64,000 bases of DNA from Dehalococcoidia bacterium (GCA_003104995.1 PQAO01000026.1:1-64000); one strand, 5' to 3'; counted from the first letter of the stretch, positions 52,070 to 61,181 are shown. The notes: generated by a model from the letters alone, not told the origin. Numbers and translations are program-made.

Positions 52070-52176
52070 GCCAGCAGCGAACCTACGACGACGACGACCA
52101 GTCGATGTTCATCGGCTGGAACCGCATCGAGCTCTCCCATCTCCAGCGCGGTGGGGGCGGGTGCCCCGCTTGAGGT

Positions 52177-52863
52177 TCAAAAGCCGCGCAGGTTGCTCCA
52201 TGCCTCCGGGAAGCTGAGCCCGCCGTTCGCGGCCGCCTCCTCCAGCGCCAGGCGTTGCCGGGCCTCACCCAGGTCCGCCAGGTAGAGCGACGGGTTGGTG
52301 CTCACCTCGCGGGCGAGCACTTCGTGCCGGACGATCATCCCGCAGAACGCCTCGAACATCGCCTCCCGCGCCAGGTAGTTCTCGAACACGAAGAGGGAGA
52401 TGTCCTCGAGTGCGTCGCCCTCGTTCGCGGAGACCAGGCGGTCGTACACGTCGCCAAGCCAGTCGCCAATCCGCTCCCACTCCTGCGCCGCTTCCGCACA
52501 ACCGCGCGATTCCAGCGCCTCCAGCGACGAAAAGAGCATCACGAGGAACGTCGGCAGGCGTCGCGCTTCGTAACCGAGGCGGGCGACCTCGATCCAGCGC
52601 ACGTCCTCGGCGCAGGTCGCATGCGGGCGTTGCGCAGGTATCGCGCCGGCCAGTTCGTTGGCCTCGGCCTCCGGGAGCGTGCGGATCCAGTCCTCGATGA
52701 TCCGCAGATCAACCTCGCCCAGGTCGATAACCGAGAGCGCCGCCAGGCGCCGATCCGGCGGGCCATCCTGGATTTCCGCAACCAGTTCGGGCGTGGTCAT
52801 CCGCCGGAGCGCGGGCTCGTGCTCCTGCCAGCCGGCGTACTGTTCGGGGAGGCGGCGTTCCAT
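52177..52863 (-). CDS. hypothetical helical protein downstream of formate dehydrogenase
   Basis: 228 residues, nearly all alpha-helical, soluble, no family recognised. It has a clear acidic bias (EDWIRTLPEAEANELAG, WERIGDWLGDVYDRLVSANE) and few Cys. It lies about 155 bases downstream of the formate dehydrogenase catalytic gene on the same strand; the gap weakens the operon argument. The ATG at 52863 begins MERRLPEQYA. A chaperone for metalloenzyme assembly is one idea, without evidence. Confidence 0.6.
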   Translation of the reverse strand: MERRLPEQYAGWQEHEPALRRMTTPELVAEIQDGPPDRRLAALSVIDLGEVDLRIIEDWIRTLPEAEANELAGAIPAQRPHATCAEDVRWIEVARLGYEARRLPTFLVMLFSSLEALESRGCAEAAQEWERIGDWLGDVYDRLVSANEGDALEDISLFVFENYLAREAMFEAFCGMIVRHEVLAREVSTNPSLYLADLGEARQRLALEEAAANGGLSFPEAWSNLRGF

Positions 52864-53018
52864 GGCTGCAGGATACCGCAGCCCCGGCCTTGAGACCTCG
52901 GGAGAGGCACTAATGCCAGGCCCCGATCTTGTGGAACTATAGCCACCTGCCGGGTCGCTGGCCGTTCGGCAGCATCATCATCACCACCTGCCACGCCGGG
53001 CAAGCAGTGCCGCGGGTT

Positions 53019-55127
53019 TCACCTCGCAAACGCGCCTTTCCGCTCCCGCTTCTTCTCGATCTTGGCGGCGCAAACCTTGTATTCCGGGATGCGCGACACC
53101 TCGTCGTAGACGTTGTTCGTCAGGAAGTTGGCGGCGCTGTCCTGCAACTTCACGAACGGGACGAACAGGTTGCCCGGCTGCACGGCGTCCGTGACCACCG
53201 CCTTCCCGCCCATGCGTCCGCGCCGCGAGAACACCAGGACCGGATCGCCCTCCTGGATGCCCGCCACCGCCGCGTCGGCCGGGTGCACCGCCACCGGCAC
53301 CGTATCGACCTGTTCCATCAGGCCCGCCACGCGGCGGGTGATCGTGCCGCCGTGCCAGTGATAAAGGACACGGCCCGTGTTGAGCACCAGCGGGTACTCA
53401 TCATCTGGAGTTTCCTCGGCCACAGCCCGCTGGCGGACCGGTACGAACCGCGCGAGCCCTCGCGGGAACGAATCGGCGTACAGGTAGCGTGTGCCCGGGT
53501 GGTCCGGCGACGGGCACGGCCACTGGATGCCGCCTTCGCCCTCCAGGCGCTCGTAGTTGATGCCGCGGATCTGCGGCATCAGCCGCGCGAACTCATCAAA
53601 AACTTCGCTTGCCGAACCGTAAGCGAACTGCGCCGGGTCAACTCCGGCCCCCGGGGCCATCCGCCGGGCAACGTCGCAGAGAATCTCCCAGTCGGGCCGC
53701 GCCAGGCCGACCGGCGCAATGGCCCGCCGAACTCGCTGGATCCGGCGTTCACTGTTGGTGAAGGTGCCGTCCTTCTCCGCGAACGAACAGGCCGGGAGGA
53801 CGACGTCCGCCAGCTCCGCGGTCTCGTGCAGAAAGAGGTCCTGGACCACCAGGAAGTCGAGCGCGCGGATGAGATCGGTCGCATGGTGGAGGTTCGGCTC
53901 GCTCAGCAGTGGATTCTCGCCAACGATGTACATCGCGCGGATCGTGCCGGAGGCGATCTGCTCGACCATGTCGGTCGCCTTGAGCCCGGGGGACCGCGGC
54001 AGCCCGGCTCCCCAGAGTTGTTCGAATGGAGCAATCGCGGCGTCGCCGTATGGCTGGTACCCGGGCAGTGAGTCGGGGATGCAGCCGGCGTCGCCACACC
54101 CCTGCACGTTGTTCTGCCCGCGTAGCGGAGAGACGCCGCACCCGGGCCGCCCGAGCTGGCCCGCAAGCAGCGCCAGGTTCAGCAGCGAGTGCGCGTTATC
54201 GGTGCCCTGGGTGTGCTGGGTGATACCCATCCCCCAGACAAGGCAACTCCCGGGCCGCAGCTCTGGCGGTTGACCCCGGCGCGCCGGCGGGCGGGCGAAG
54301 AACCGCGCCGCGGCACGGATCTCCTCAGCGGCTACACCGCAGAGGTCCGCGCACTCCTCGACCGTGGCCTCTCTCACCGCGCTCACAAAGGCGTCGAAGC
54401 CTTCCGTACGCCCTTCGATGAACGAAACGTCGGCGAGACCGTCATCCAGGACCGCGCGCGCAATCCCGTTGAATAGCGCGACGTCCGTTCCAGCCTTCGG
54501 CTGCAGGAACAGGTCGGCCCGGTCGCACATCTCGATCCGGCGCGGGTTCACGACCACGAGCTTCGTACCGAGGGTATCGATCGCCCTGCGCATCCGGGAG
54601 GCGATCACCGGGTGGTTCGAGCCCGGGTCACACCCCACGAGCACGATGCACGACGCCTCTTCGTAGTCGATGTACGAATTGCTGGTGGCGCCGCTCCCGA
54701 GCTGTTGCAGCATCGCCTCAACACTCGGCGAGTGGCACAGGCGCGTGCAGTGGTCGATGTTGTTCGTGCCCATCACCAGACGCACGAACTTCTGCTGGAC
54801 GAAGGCGTCTTCGTTGGTCGCTTTCGCGCTGGCGAAGCTTCCGAAGTGCCCCCGGTGCTCCAGCAGGCGGTTCGCCACCACGTCGAGGGCCTCGTCCCAG
54901 GTGGCTTCCTCGAACCGCCCGTTGCGCTTGATCAACGGCGTCTGAATACGGTCGGGATGGTTCACGAAGGTCGTCCCGAAACGGCCTTTGACGCACAGCA
55001 TCCCCGTGCTGGAAAGATTCACCGGATCATCGTCGACCCAGCGGATGCGGTCGTTCTCGTCGACGTTTAGGACAATCCCACAGCCAACGCCGCAGTAGGG
55101 ACAGGTGCTCGAAACGGCTCGGGTCAT
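53019..55127 (-). CDS. fdhA: formate dehydrogenase catalytic (molybdopterin) subunit
   Basis: 702 residues. The N-terminal [4Fe-4S] ligands are Cys9, Cys12, Cys16 and Cys45. The active-site loop CTRLCHSPS has Cys131-His132, the position of Sec140 in E. coli FdhF, so this is a cysteine enzyme. Two bis-MGD-binding halves (for example GCDPGSNHPVIASRMRRAI, WGMGITQHTQGTDN, IVGENPLL) and a C-terminal dinucleotide-binding domain (LNTGRVLYHWHGGTITRR) follow. There is no Tat signal, so it is cytosolic. The NuoG-like FeS domains that are fused in longer enzymes are in the separate upstream gene. Confidence 0.93.
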   Translation of the reverse strand: MTRAVSSTCPYCGVGCGIVLNVDENDRIRWVDDDPVNLSSTGMLCVKGRFGTTFVNHPDRIQTPLIKRNGRFEEATWDEALDVVANRLLEHRGHFGSFASAKATNEDAFVQQKFVRLVMGTNNIDHCTRLCHSPSVEAMLQQLGSGATSNSYIDYEEASCIVLVGCDPGSNHPVIASRMRRAIDTLGTKLVVVNPRRIEMCDRADLFLQPKAGTDVALFNGIARAVLDDGLADVSFIEGRTEGFDAFVSAVREATVEECADLCGVAAEEIRAAARFFARPPARRGQPPELRPGSCLVWGMGITQHTQGTDNAHSLLNLALLAGQLGRPGCGVSPLRGQNNVQGCGDAGCIPDSLPGYQPYGDAAIAPFEQLWGAGLPRSPGLKATDMVEQIASGTIRAMYIVGENPLLSEPNLHHATDLIRALDFLVVQDLFLHETAELADVVLPACSFAEKDGTFTNSERRIQRVRRAIAPVGLARPDWEILCDVARRMAPGAGVDPAQFAYGSASEVFDEFARLMPQIRGINYERLEGEGGIQWPCPSPDHPGTRYLYADSFPRGLARFVPVRQRAVAEETPDDEYPLVLNTGRVLYHWHGGTITRRVAGLMEQVDTVPVAVHPADAAVAGIQEGDPVLVFSRRGRMGGKAVVTDAVQPGNLFVPFVKLQDSAANFLTNNVYDEVSRIPEYKVCAAKIEKKRERKGAFAR

Positions 55128-55131
55128 CGCA

Positions 55132-55734
55132 TCACCCCTTTGGTCTGAGCGCGGACGTTGGGCAGGCGGCCACACACGAACCGCAACTGGTGCAGATCGA
55201 TTCGCGAAAGCTCACACCCGCACCCGGCGTGACCCGCGCGGTATGGCCGCGCCCGGCGATACCGATGGCTCCGATGTGTTGCAGCTCCTGGCAGGCCGTG
55301 ACACACCGTGCGCAGAGGATGCAGGCATCTTCGTGGAACGAGAAGAACGGATTCGAAAGGTCGGCGTGCGTGCCGCTCCGAAGCCCGTATTGGCCCGGCC
55401 GCGGGGCGTGGCTTGCGTAGGCTTCCAGGCTCTCCGCCGAACGCGGCCCCCCCGCCGCGCCGGCGGGCCCCGACTGCATGGCCGCGGTCAACTCCAGTAC
55501 ACCACGCCGGATGCGCACCGCACGCTCCGAATCGGTCGCGCACTCCTGGACACCTGCTGCCGGAGTCGAACAGGCCGCCACGATCCGGCCGTCCGCCTCC
55601 ACCAGGCATGTCCGGCACGCGCCGATGACCGGAAGGTTGTCGTCCTTGCAGAGGTGTGGCAACGCGATCCCGGCCGCAAGGACCGTATCCAGCAGCGAGC
55701 CCGTTGCCTCCACCGAAACGCCGTTGAGCTTCAC
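55132..55734 (-). CDS. formate dehydrogenase iron-sulfur subunit (NuoG-N-like)
   Basis: 200 residues: a [2Fe-2S] ferredoxin fold with Cys ligands in PHLCKDDNLPVIGACRTCLVE and CSTPAAG (about 29-58), then two [4Fe-4S] sets CILCARCVTACQ and CTSCGSCVAACP near the C-terminus. Such a piece links NADH-side flavoprotein to the catalytic subunit. The GTG at 55734 overlaps the NuoEF-like stop (GTGA). It matches the N-terminal 200 residues of fused FdhA proteins, showing a gene split. Confidence 0.88.
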   Translation of the reverse strand: MKLNGVSVEATGSLLDTVLAAGIALPHLCKDDNLPVIGACRTCLVEADGRIVAACSTPAAGVQECATDSERAVRIRRGVLELTAAMQSGPAGAAGGPRSAESLEAYASHAPRPGQYGLRSGTHADLSNPFFSFHEDACILCARCVTACQELQHIGAIGIAGRGHTARVTPGAGVSFRESICTSCGSCVAACPTSALRPKG

Positions 55735-57191
55735 GCGAACACCCCGGGCCAGAAGTGCAGAGCCGAACGTACAGGTCCGGGCGCCATCTGGCCCAGGCCG
55801 CAGAGCGATCCGAACTGGATCACCTCCGCCAGGCCGTCGATGCCGTCCACGTCCCCGGCGGCGAGAAGGTCGTACAGGCGTGGCGTCCCCTCCCGGCAGG
55901 GCGTGCACTTCCCGCAAGACTCCTCCGCGTTGAAGCGCGCCATCGCCAGCGCCGCGTCGCGGATGTCTCCCGGCGCATCCAGCACCACGATGCCGCCTGC
56001 CCCGAGCATCGCGCCGGTAGCGTGGAGGATACCCGGCTGGAGCGGCACATCGAGGTGGCCGGCGGAAAGGAAGCCGCCCGACGGTCCTCCCGCGAGCACC
56101 GCGACCTCACCGGCAACCGCTGGCCCGGACTGTTCCACCACCTTCCGCAGCGACACGCCCAGCGGCACTTCGTAGGCGCCGGGCAATCGGACCCGGCCAC
56201 TGACGCTCAGGATCTTCGTGCCGGGAGTTTCGGGCGTGCCACGCGTCCGGAATCCCGGGACGTCGCCAAAGTGCACGGAGAGGTTCGCAAACGTCTCGAT
56301 GTTATTCACGACAGTTGGCATCCCGAACAGTCCGGACTGGACCGGATAAGGGGGCTTGGTGCGCGGCACCGGGCGGCGGCCCTCCAGCGCGTTGAGCAGT
56401 GCGCTTTCCTCGCCAAGGACGTAGCCTCCGCCACCCCTCACAATCGCGACGTCAAGCTGCGGCTCCGCAATGTCGAGCGCTTCCTCCAGCGAACGGACCG
56501 CCGGATCTGCCTGGCCGTTGGCGAACACGACGATGACGGCCGGCTCCAGGATGAATGCGGCGATGGCAATCCCCTCGACTACTCGCCGGGGCGCGAGTGA
56601 AAGCAGGGCACGGTCCTTGAACACCCCGGGCTCGCCCTCTTCGGCGTTCACCACGAGCGCAATCGGACGCCGCTCCTCGAGGGCGGCCCTCCACTTCGTC
56701 CCCACGGGGAAGTACGCGCCGCCTCGCCCGCGCAAACCCGATTCCGCGACAGCATTCAACGCGGCGTCCCGGCCGAGCCTCCGGGCGGCGTTGAGCCGAT
56801 CGGTGTTGGTGATGTCTGGCGCCAGGAGTGGCCCAGCCTGTCGCACCATGGGCGCCGGGAAGGGCTCCTCACCACCGGTCGCGGGAGCGTCGTAGCAGCG
56901 GAAGAGGCAGTGGCTCGCTTCAGACGGCATTTCCGCGAATGCGCCACGTGCGAGCTGGCAGCTCAGCCCGGCGCACCGCACCTCATCGCCGATGAGAGGA
57001 GCAGACCGGAAGTCCGCGTAGGAGGTCGCCGCCTCCCACACTTCGGCTACTGGCAGGCGCAACTCGCGCGCGATCGCATCCGCGAACCCGGGTGCGATCC
57101 ACCCGGCCCGGCGCTGCTCGTCGTAGAGCCGCGCCAGCAATTGTGAGCGAATAGGGAAATCCGGTGGAAGTGGCCGCGCCATTGCGGCCAT
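55731..57191 (-). CDS. formate dehydrogenase flavoprotein subunit (NuoE-NuoF fusion)
   Basis: 486 residues. A short NuoE-like part (about 1-105) keeps four Cys (RCAGLSC and CLFRC), enough for a [2Fe-2S] cluster but shorter than usual. The NuoF part follows: GLRGRGGAYFPVGTKW (FMN/NADH site), VVNAEEGEPGVFKDR, GGGGYVLGEESALLNALEG, and the [4Fe-4S] ligands ESCGKCTPCREG with a later Cys in SLCGLGQ. It passes electrons from formate to NAD. First gene of the formate dehydrogenase operon. Confidence 0.92.
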   Translation of the reverse strand: MAAMARPLPPDFPIRSQLLARLYDEQRRAGWIAPGFADAIARELRLPVAEVWEAATSYADFRSAPLIGDEVRCAGLSCQLARGAFAEMPSEASHCLFRCYDAPATGGEEPFPAPMVRQAGPLLAPDITNTDRLNAARRLGRDAALNAVAESGLRGRGGAYFPVGTKWRAALEERRPIALVVNAEEGEPGVFKDRALLSLAPRRVVEGIAIAAFILEPAVIVVFANGQADPAVRSLEEALDIAEPQLDVAIVRGGGGYVLGEESALLNALEGRRPVPRTKPPYPVQSGLFGMPTVVNNIETFANLSVHFGDVPGFRTRGTPETPGTKILSVSGRVRLPGAYEVPLGVSLRKVVEQSGPAVAGEVAVLAGGPSGGFLSAGHLDVPLQPGILHATGAMLGAGGIVVLDAPGDIRDAALAMARFNAEESCGKCTPCREGTPRLYDLLAAGDVDGIDGLAEVIQFGSLCGLGQMAPGPVRSALHFWPGVFA

Positions 57192-57216
57192 GCTACCCCG
57201 ATGCGGTGGTGGGCTG

Positions 57217-57636
57217 CTATGCGCGCCGCGCTGCCACGGGCTGACTGGACGTCATCGCCGTCGACAGTACGGTGCGGCGGCACGGTGCTGTCGGCTCCTG
57301 GCAGGCCGCCATGAGCGACCGATCCACGATGTCGATGATTCCCCGCTCCCGTGCCTCGGTTCGGACGTGCGCAACAGTCGCGGAGATCGTCGCTTCGGCG
57401 CCCGGCCAGGGTTCGCAACGCAGGACCCTCAGGTGCCGCGACGACTCATTCCATTCGACGACGAGCCGCGCATGGGAGCCCGATCCAGCCGAGAACCGCG
57501 TGTACCCGCCGAGGTACTCGATCGTCAGATTCAGGCCTCGTGACGATGGTTCGATCCCCGCCCGGTCCAATCCATCCCAGAGCTCCCCAAGAGCGATGAG
57601 TAGCCTGAACGCAACATCGGAAGTATCAGCACGCAA
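57217..57636 (-). CDS. hypothetical protein
   Basis: 139 residues, no family recognised. A central GGYTRFSAGSGSHARLVVEW strand pair and LRVLRCEPWPGAEATISATV suggest a beta-sheet protein; there is no signal peptide. The start is doubtful: the only in-frame candidate is a TTG at 57636 without a ribosome-binding site. The frame shows normal high G/C at third positions. It lies 25 bases upstream of the formate dehydrogenase operon, so it might be read with it. Confidence 0.5.
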   Translation of the reverse strand: MRADTSDVAFRLLIALGELWDGLDRAGIEPSSRGLNLTIEYLGGYTRFSAGSGSHARLVVEWNESSRHLRVLRCEPWPGAEATISATVAHVRTEARERGIIDIVDRSLMAACQEPTAPCRRTVLSTAMTSSQPVAARRA

Positions 57637-57766
57637 TGGTAGAGTCCGGCGGAGATAGTCCCTCTCGTCAGCGGCCCCCGCAAGCCGCCAAGGCCGATTC
57701 TACGCTATCGCGCCCCCATCTATGCAAGCGAAAAATCCAAGCTATAGAGGCGAGCCCGGGATTACC

Positions 57767-58669
57767 TCAGGAGTTGTGCAGATACGTCGAGACCCCTTGC
57801 TCCAACGGAGTCAGTGCGAGCCCGAATGTCTCCGTCAACGACGACGTATCGGCAACGCCATCCATGGTGATGAAGTCGACCGCGCCGGGAGTCAGCGGCC
57901 GCCCCGGTGCGAACTGGATGACCCCGGCGACCAGCTTCATCAGTGGCTTTGGGGCGTGAAGCAGGAAGCGGCGCTTGCCCGCCACCTTCAGCGTGACCCG
58001 GATGATCTCGTCCATAGTCATTACCGCCGGTCCCCCGAGCTCGAACATGCGGTTCCTCGCGGCCTCGTTCCCGACCGCCGCAGCCACATGGACGCCAAGG
58101 TCACGAACGAAGAGCGGGTTGATCCGGGTCTTGCCGTTTCCGATCACGGGAATGAACGGCAAGAATTTCGCGAAGCCGAGGAAGCGGTTCAGCGCGACAT
58201 CGCGCTCGCCATAGATCCAGCTCGGGCGGAAGATCGTGTAGGTGAGGCCGCTCGCGATGATGTGCTGCTCTTCCTCCCACTTGTAGCGCAGCCACGGGTA
58301 TTCGGCGTCTTCGGCGGCGCCGACCCCGCTGAGCCCAATGAAGTGGCCCACCCCGGCGGCCCTGGCCGCATCGACGAGGTTCCTGGTCCCTCCCAAATCG
58401 ATACGCTCAAACGTCAGGCCCTTCCTGGGATTCTCGATGGGCGAGTTCGGGAACTGCACGGCGTCGACTACGACATCCGAGCCCGCGAGAGCCTGGGCGA
58501 GGCTATCCGGCTCCATGACATCGCCGCGCACCCAGCGTGCGCGGGCATCGATCGGCTCCTTTTGTGGATTCGAGCGCGATGCCACCGTCACCTGGTGACC
58601 TGCTTCGAGCAATGCCCTGGTGATCTCGCGGCCCAAAAAGCCGGTCCCGCCTGCGACGACGATGTTCAT
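57767..58669 (-). CDS. NAD(P)-dependent epimerase/reductase (NDUFA9-like SDR)
   Basis: 300-residue atypical short-chain reductase: IVVAGGTGFLGREITRAL at 3-20 (Rossmann G-x-x-G-x-x-G), then DVVVDAVQFPN, FIGLSGVGAAEDAEYPWLRY and TIFRPSWIYGERD. The catalytic Tyr-x-x-x-Lys is replaced (PWLRYKWEEE keeps Y and K in a shifted position). It resembles NAD(P)H-binding proteins of light- or quinone-related clusters. It overlaps the B12-fragment gene upstream by 4 bases. Confidence 0.85.
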   Translation of the reverse strand: MNIVVAGGTGFLGREITRALLEAGHQVTVASRSNPQKEPIDARARWVRGDVMEPDSLAQALAGSDVVVDAVQFPNSPIENPRKGLTFERIDLGGTRNLVDAARAAGVGHFIGLSGVGAAEDAEYPWLRYKWEEEQHIIASGLTYTIFRPSWIYGERDVALNRFLGFAKFLPFIPVIGNGKTRINPLFVRDLGVHVAAAVGNEAARNRMFELGGPAVMTMDEIIRVTLKVAGKRRFLLHAPKPLMKLVAGVIQFAPGRPLTPGAVDFITMDGVADTSSLTETFGLALTPLEQGVSTYLHNS

Positions 58670-58968
58670 GCTATTCCTCCTGGGCGCGCCGAGCCGCCCA
58701 ACTGATTGATGAGCGTGACCGCAGCCGTGAGGCTGGAGCCTCCATAGCGCGCGCCGTCCTCAATGCGAAGTCCGGGCTCAAGTTCGAATGCGCCACCGCC
58801 GTAAACGACGGCGCTGAGCGGCGCCGCCTCGCGGAGCACGGAGACGACGGCCGGCAACCTCCGGGCGCCATCCAGCGTGCCGGCGCTCAGGGCCACGACC
58901 TCCGGCTGTGTGTCCTCCGAAGTCCGGATCAGGGCGCTGTCAGCGTCGGGGGCGGGATCGCACTCCAT
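58666..58968 (-). pseudogene. C-terminal fragment of a B12-binding domain (MerR/LitR-type?)
   Basis: 100-residue frame. EVVALSAGTLDGARRLPAVV, LREAAPLSAVVYGGGAFELE and ARYGGSSLTAAVTLINQL follow the second half of a cobalamin-binding domain, as in CarH/LitR photoreceptor repressors. The first half with the His ligand (D-x-H-x-x-G) and any helix-turn-helix are missing. The start at 58968 has GAGG two bases upstream, so the fragment might still be expressed. I read it as a truncated regulator gene; a genuine small B12-like protein is the alternative. Confidence 0.5.
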
Positions 58969-59031
58969 GTCCTCAAGTTAGACAGTCTTTCCAACTCTTG
59001 TCATGTCATGTCGATGTCTTAGGCTGGATGC

Positions 59032-59121
59032 ATGAGCACGCGCCCCGGGGCTGTTGTGGATCTTGCCGTCATCGGCTCGGGGACAACGCCTGCCGCGACA
59101 TCACGGAATCTCTTGGACTGA
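59032..59121 (+). pseudogene. short N-terminal fragment of a dinucleotide-binding oxidoreductase
   Basis: A 29-codon frame (MSTRPGAVVDLAVIGSGTTP, then stop after SRNLLD). VDLAVIGSGTTPAAT resembles the FAD/NAD-binding start of disulfide or flavin oxidoreductases (V-I-G-S-G-T-x-x). Only the first strand and loop remain before TGA, 11 bases upstream of the SRPBCC gene. Likely a deletion remnant; it could also serve as a leader peptide. Confidence 0.4.
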
Positions 59122-59131
59122 GGCCCGCGCT

Positions 59132-59587
59132 ATGACTCTCGTCGTGAAGTCCTCCCTGTTCGATGTAAGCACGGACGAGCTGTTCGCGTTCCACATGAAT
59201 GCCGAAAACCTGGCACGTATTTCCCCACCATGGCCCCCATTCGGCCTGGTGAGCAGCGCAAAAGCGACCGAACTCGGCGACGTGCAGGTGTTTCGCGTCG
59301 GCCCATGGCCTATTGCGCGAACGTGGCAGGCGCGGATCACACGCGTCGTCCCCGGGCGCCTGATCGAGGACACGCAGGAATCAGGCCCATTCCTCCGCTG
59401 GCGCCACCAGCACCGCATCGTCCAGGAAGGCGGCGGCAGCCGGCTCACAGATGTCGTCTCGTTCCGGCTGATGCCGACGCCGGCGGGCGCGTTCCTGGAG
59501 TTCTACCTGGTCAGGCCGGCGCTCCTGGCCATGTTCGCCTGGCGTCATCGGCGGACCAGGCAATTGCTCGATCCGCCCGCAACGTAA
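59132..59587 (+). CDS. SRPBCC family ligand-binding protein
   Basis: 151 residues with the START-like fold: VVKSSLFDVSTDELFAFHMN, LARISPPWPPFGLVSS, FRVGPWPIARTWQARITRVV and RLTDVVSFRLMPTPAGAFLEFYLV. The R-I-S-P-P-W-P sequence is typical of SRPBCC proteins in light-induced clusters with LitR and NAD(P)-binding reductases, which agrees with the neighbours. Ligand unknown. The ATG at 59132 follows GAGG by 8 bases. Confidence 0.8.
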   Translation: MTLVVKSSLFDVSTDELFAFHMNAENLARISPPWPPFGLVSSAKATELGDVQVFRVGPWPIARTWQARITRVVPGRLIEDTQESGPFLRWRHQHRIVQEGGGSRLTDVVSFRLMPTPAGAFLEFYLVRPALLAMFAWRHRRTRQLLDPPAT

Positions 59588-59678
59588 TTCAGCCCGGGAC
59601 CGGACTTTCACGGAGACACAAACATTATCGGCGCCGGCAGTGGTAGGCTCGGCGTGCTCCCAGGAAGGTGCCCATTCC

Positions 59679-59972
59679 ATGTCCTTCTGCGCTCTGTGCA
59701 TCTACCTCGAAGTCCCGCTCCGGCAGGCCACCGGTACGGTTGGTCTGCTGACCTCAGTGCCCGTGTTGCTCGACTGGAAGCTCGACGATCTCGGCGAGAA
59801 CGCGGGCGAGTCGCACATCATCGTCCCCGCGTGTCCCGAACACGTGGTGGATGTCTATCGCGGCCGTGTCGAAGGCGTCCGCATGGCATGGCGGCTCGCC
59901 GAACCTACCGGCACTGACGGAGCAGTCAGCGGTCCCCAAGGTCGCGCAGCAACGTTTTCATCCCGGGCTTGA
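59679..59972 (+). CDS. hypothetical protein
   Basis: 97 residues. SFCALCIYLEVPLRQATGTV has two Cys; LGENAGESHIIVPACPEHVV follows. No family recognised. AGGAAGG lies 9 bases upstream and third positions are G/C-rich, which supports coding. Its end overlaps the convergent purU gene by 47 bases, which is a little unusual and leaves some doubt. Confidence 0.45.
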   Translation: MSFCALCIYLEVPLRQATGTVGLLTSVPVLLDWKLDDLGENAGESHIIVPACPEHVVDVYRGRVEGVRMAWRLAEPTGTDGAVSGPQGRAATFSSRA

Positions 59973-60816
59973 ACACGACCTTCCCGTTGATGACCACAAC
60001 CTCGTTGTTCAGGTAGAGCTGGACGGCCCGGCTCAGCACCACCCCCTCGAGCAGGCGGCCTTTGCGCCGCACGTCATCGACAGAGTCGACGCCGACATCG
60101 ATGTGGAACACGTCTTGCAGGATGATCGGCCCGGCGTCGAGATCCTCGGTGACGAAATGCGCGGTGCAGCCAGTGACGCGCACACCATCCTCCCATGCTC
60201 TCCGGTAGGGGTTCGCGCCCGGGAAATAGGGCAGCAACGAAGGGTGGATGTTGATGATCCGCCCGGCGTAGGGCGCAACGACCGCCGGCGTCAGGATCTG
60301 CATGTACCGCGCCAGGACGACCAGGTCCGCGCGATAGGCATCGAGTCTCTCGAGAAGGAAGGCTTCGTGGGCCGCCTTGTCCTCGCTTGGGAACCACTCG
60401 AAGTGCAGGCCGGCCGATTCAGCCAGCGGGCGCAACGCCTCGTGGTTCGAGAGAACGCACACGATCTCGCCGTGGAGGTCGCCTGAGCGCATATCTGAGA
60501 CGAGCTGTTCCAGGCAGTGCTCTTCCCTGGTCACCAGCACTGCGACGCGCTTCCGCTCGCGCTCGTTATGGAGCGTGACGCGGATGTCCATTCCGATGTC
60601 CTTGCCGATGGCGAGGAGCCCCGTGATCAATTCATCGAGCGAGACCGACGCTTCGGTGATGTCGATGAGCATGTCCATCAGAAACTGCCCGCGGACAACG
60701 CGTTGTTCGATGTCTTCGATGTTGATGTCGCGCGCAGCGAGGAATGTGCTAATACGCGCGACGACACCTTTCTGGTCGTTGCCGAGCACATTCACGATCG
60801 CCAACACCCGGGCCAT
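59926..60816 (-). CDS. purU: formyltetrahydrofolate deformylase
   Basis: 296 residues: an N-terminal ACT domain (VLAIVNVLGNDQKGVVARIS to about 80) and a formyltransferase domain with IVCVLSNHEALRPLAE, VVLARYMQILTP, INIHPSLLPYFPGANPYRRA (His/Asn active-site) and DLDAGPIILQ (Asp). It hydrolyses 10-formyl-THF to THF and formate, balancing one-carbon pools; the ACT domain senses methionine or glycine. The formate could feed the dehydrogenase encoded at 53019-57191. Confidence 0.93.
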   Translation of the reverse strand: MARVLAIVNVLGNDQKGVVARISTFLAARDINIEDIEQRVVRGQFLMDMLIDITEASVSLDELITGLLAIGKDIGMDIRVTLHNERERKRVAVLVTREEHCLEQLVSDMRSGDLHGEIVCVLSNHEALRPLAESAGLHFEWFPSEDKAAHEAFLLERLDAYRADLVVLARYMQILTPAVVAPYAGRIINIHPSLLPYFPGANPYRRAWEDGVRVTGCTAHFVTEDLDAGPIILQDVFHIDVGVDSVDDVRRKGRLLEGVVLSRAVQLYLNNEVVVINGKVVFKPGMKTLLRDLGDR

Positions 60817-61181
60817 TCAGAACCCCTCCTCGAATCCAACCGGAGCCACCAGGCCCCGCGGCCGAGCATAGGCCAGCCATCCCCTATTGGCACGCCCGGG
60901 GAAGCCGGTTTATAGTCGCGCGGGTTTCGATACCGGCATGTCACGTCGCCTGTTATGCGATTAATGGAAGCATCCATAACTGCGCCGGTGGCGTACTGGT
61001 CAAAGGAACGCGGGCCGCGGCCGCGCCGGCTGTGCGTCAGCGAGAAACGGCTCGCGAGGAGGTGACCGGGATTACAAGCGTGTGAATCCCCGTACCGACG
61101 CTGTAAAGGATTGTTGACCTTAAGCGATTCCGAAAGCACCTTACCGGACGGTTAGTCGAATAGAGGAGGGAACCACTAACG
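60817..61181 (+). promoter_or_regulatory. long leader region of the peptide ABC transporter operon
   Basis: 365 bases between purU (minus) and the substrate-binding protein gene (plus). A good promoter is TTGGCA at 60887-60892, 18 bp, TATAGT at 60911-60916; the resulting leader would be about 260 bases. A strong AGGAGGTGACC at about 61059 precedes only a few codons before a stop. AGGAGGG at 61164 serves the ATG at 61182. No known riboswitch was recognised. Confidence 0.5.
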
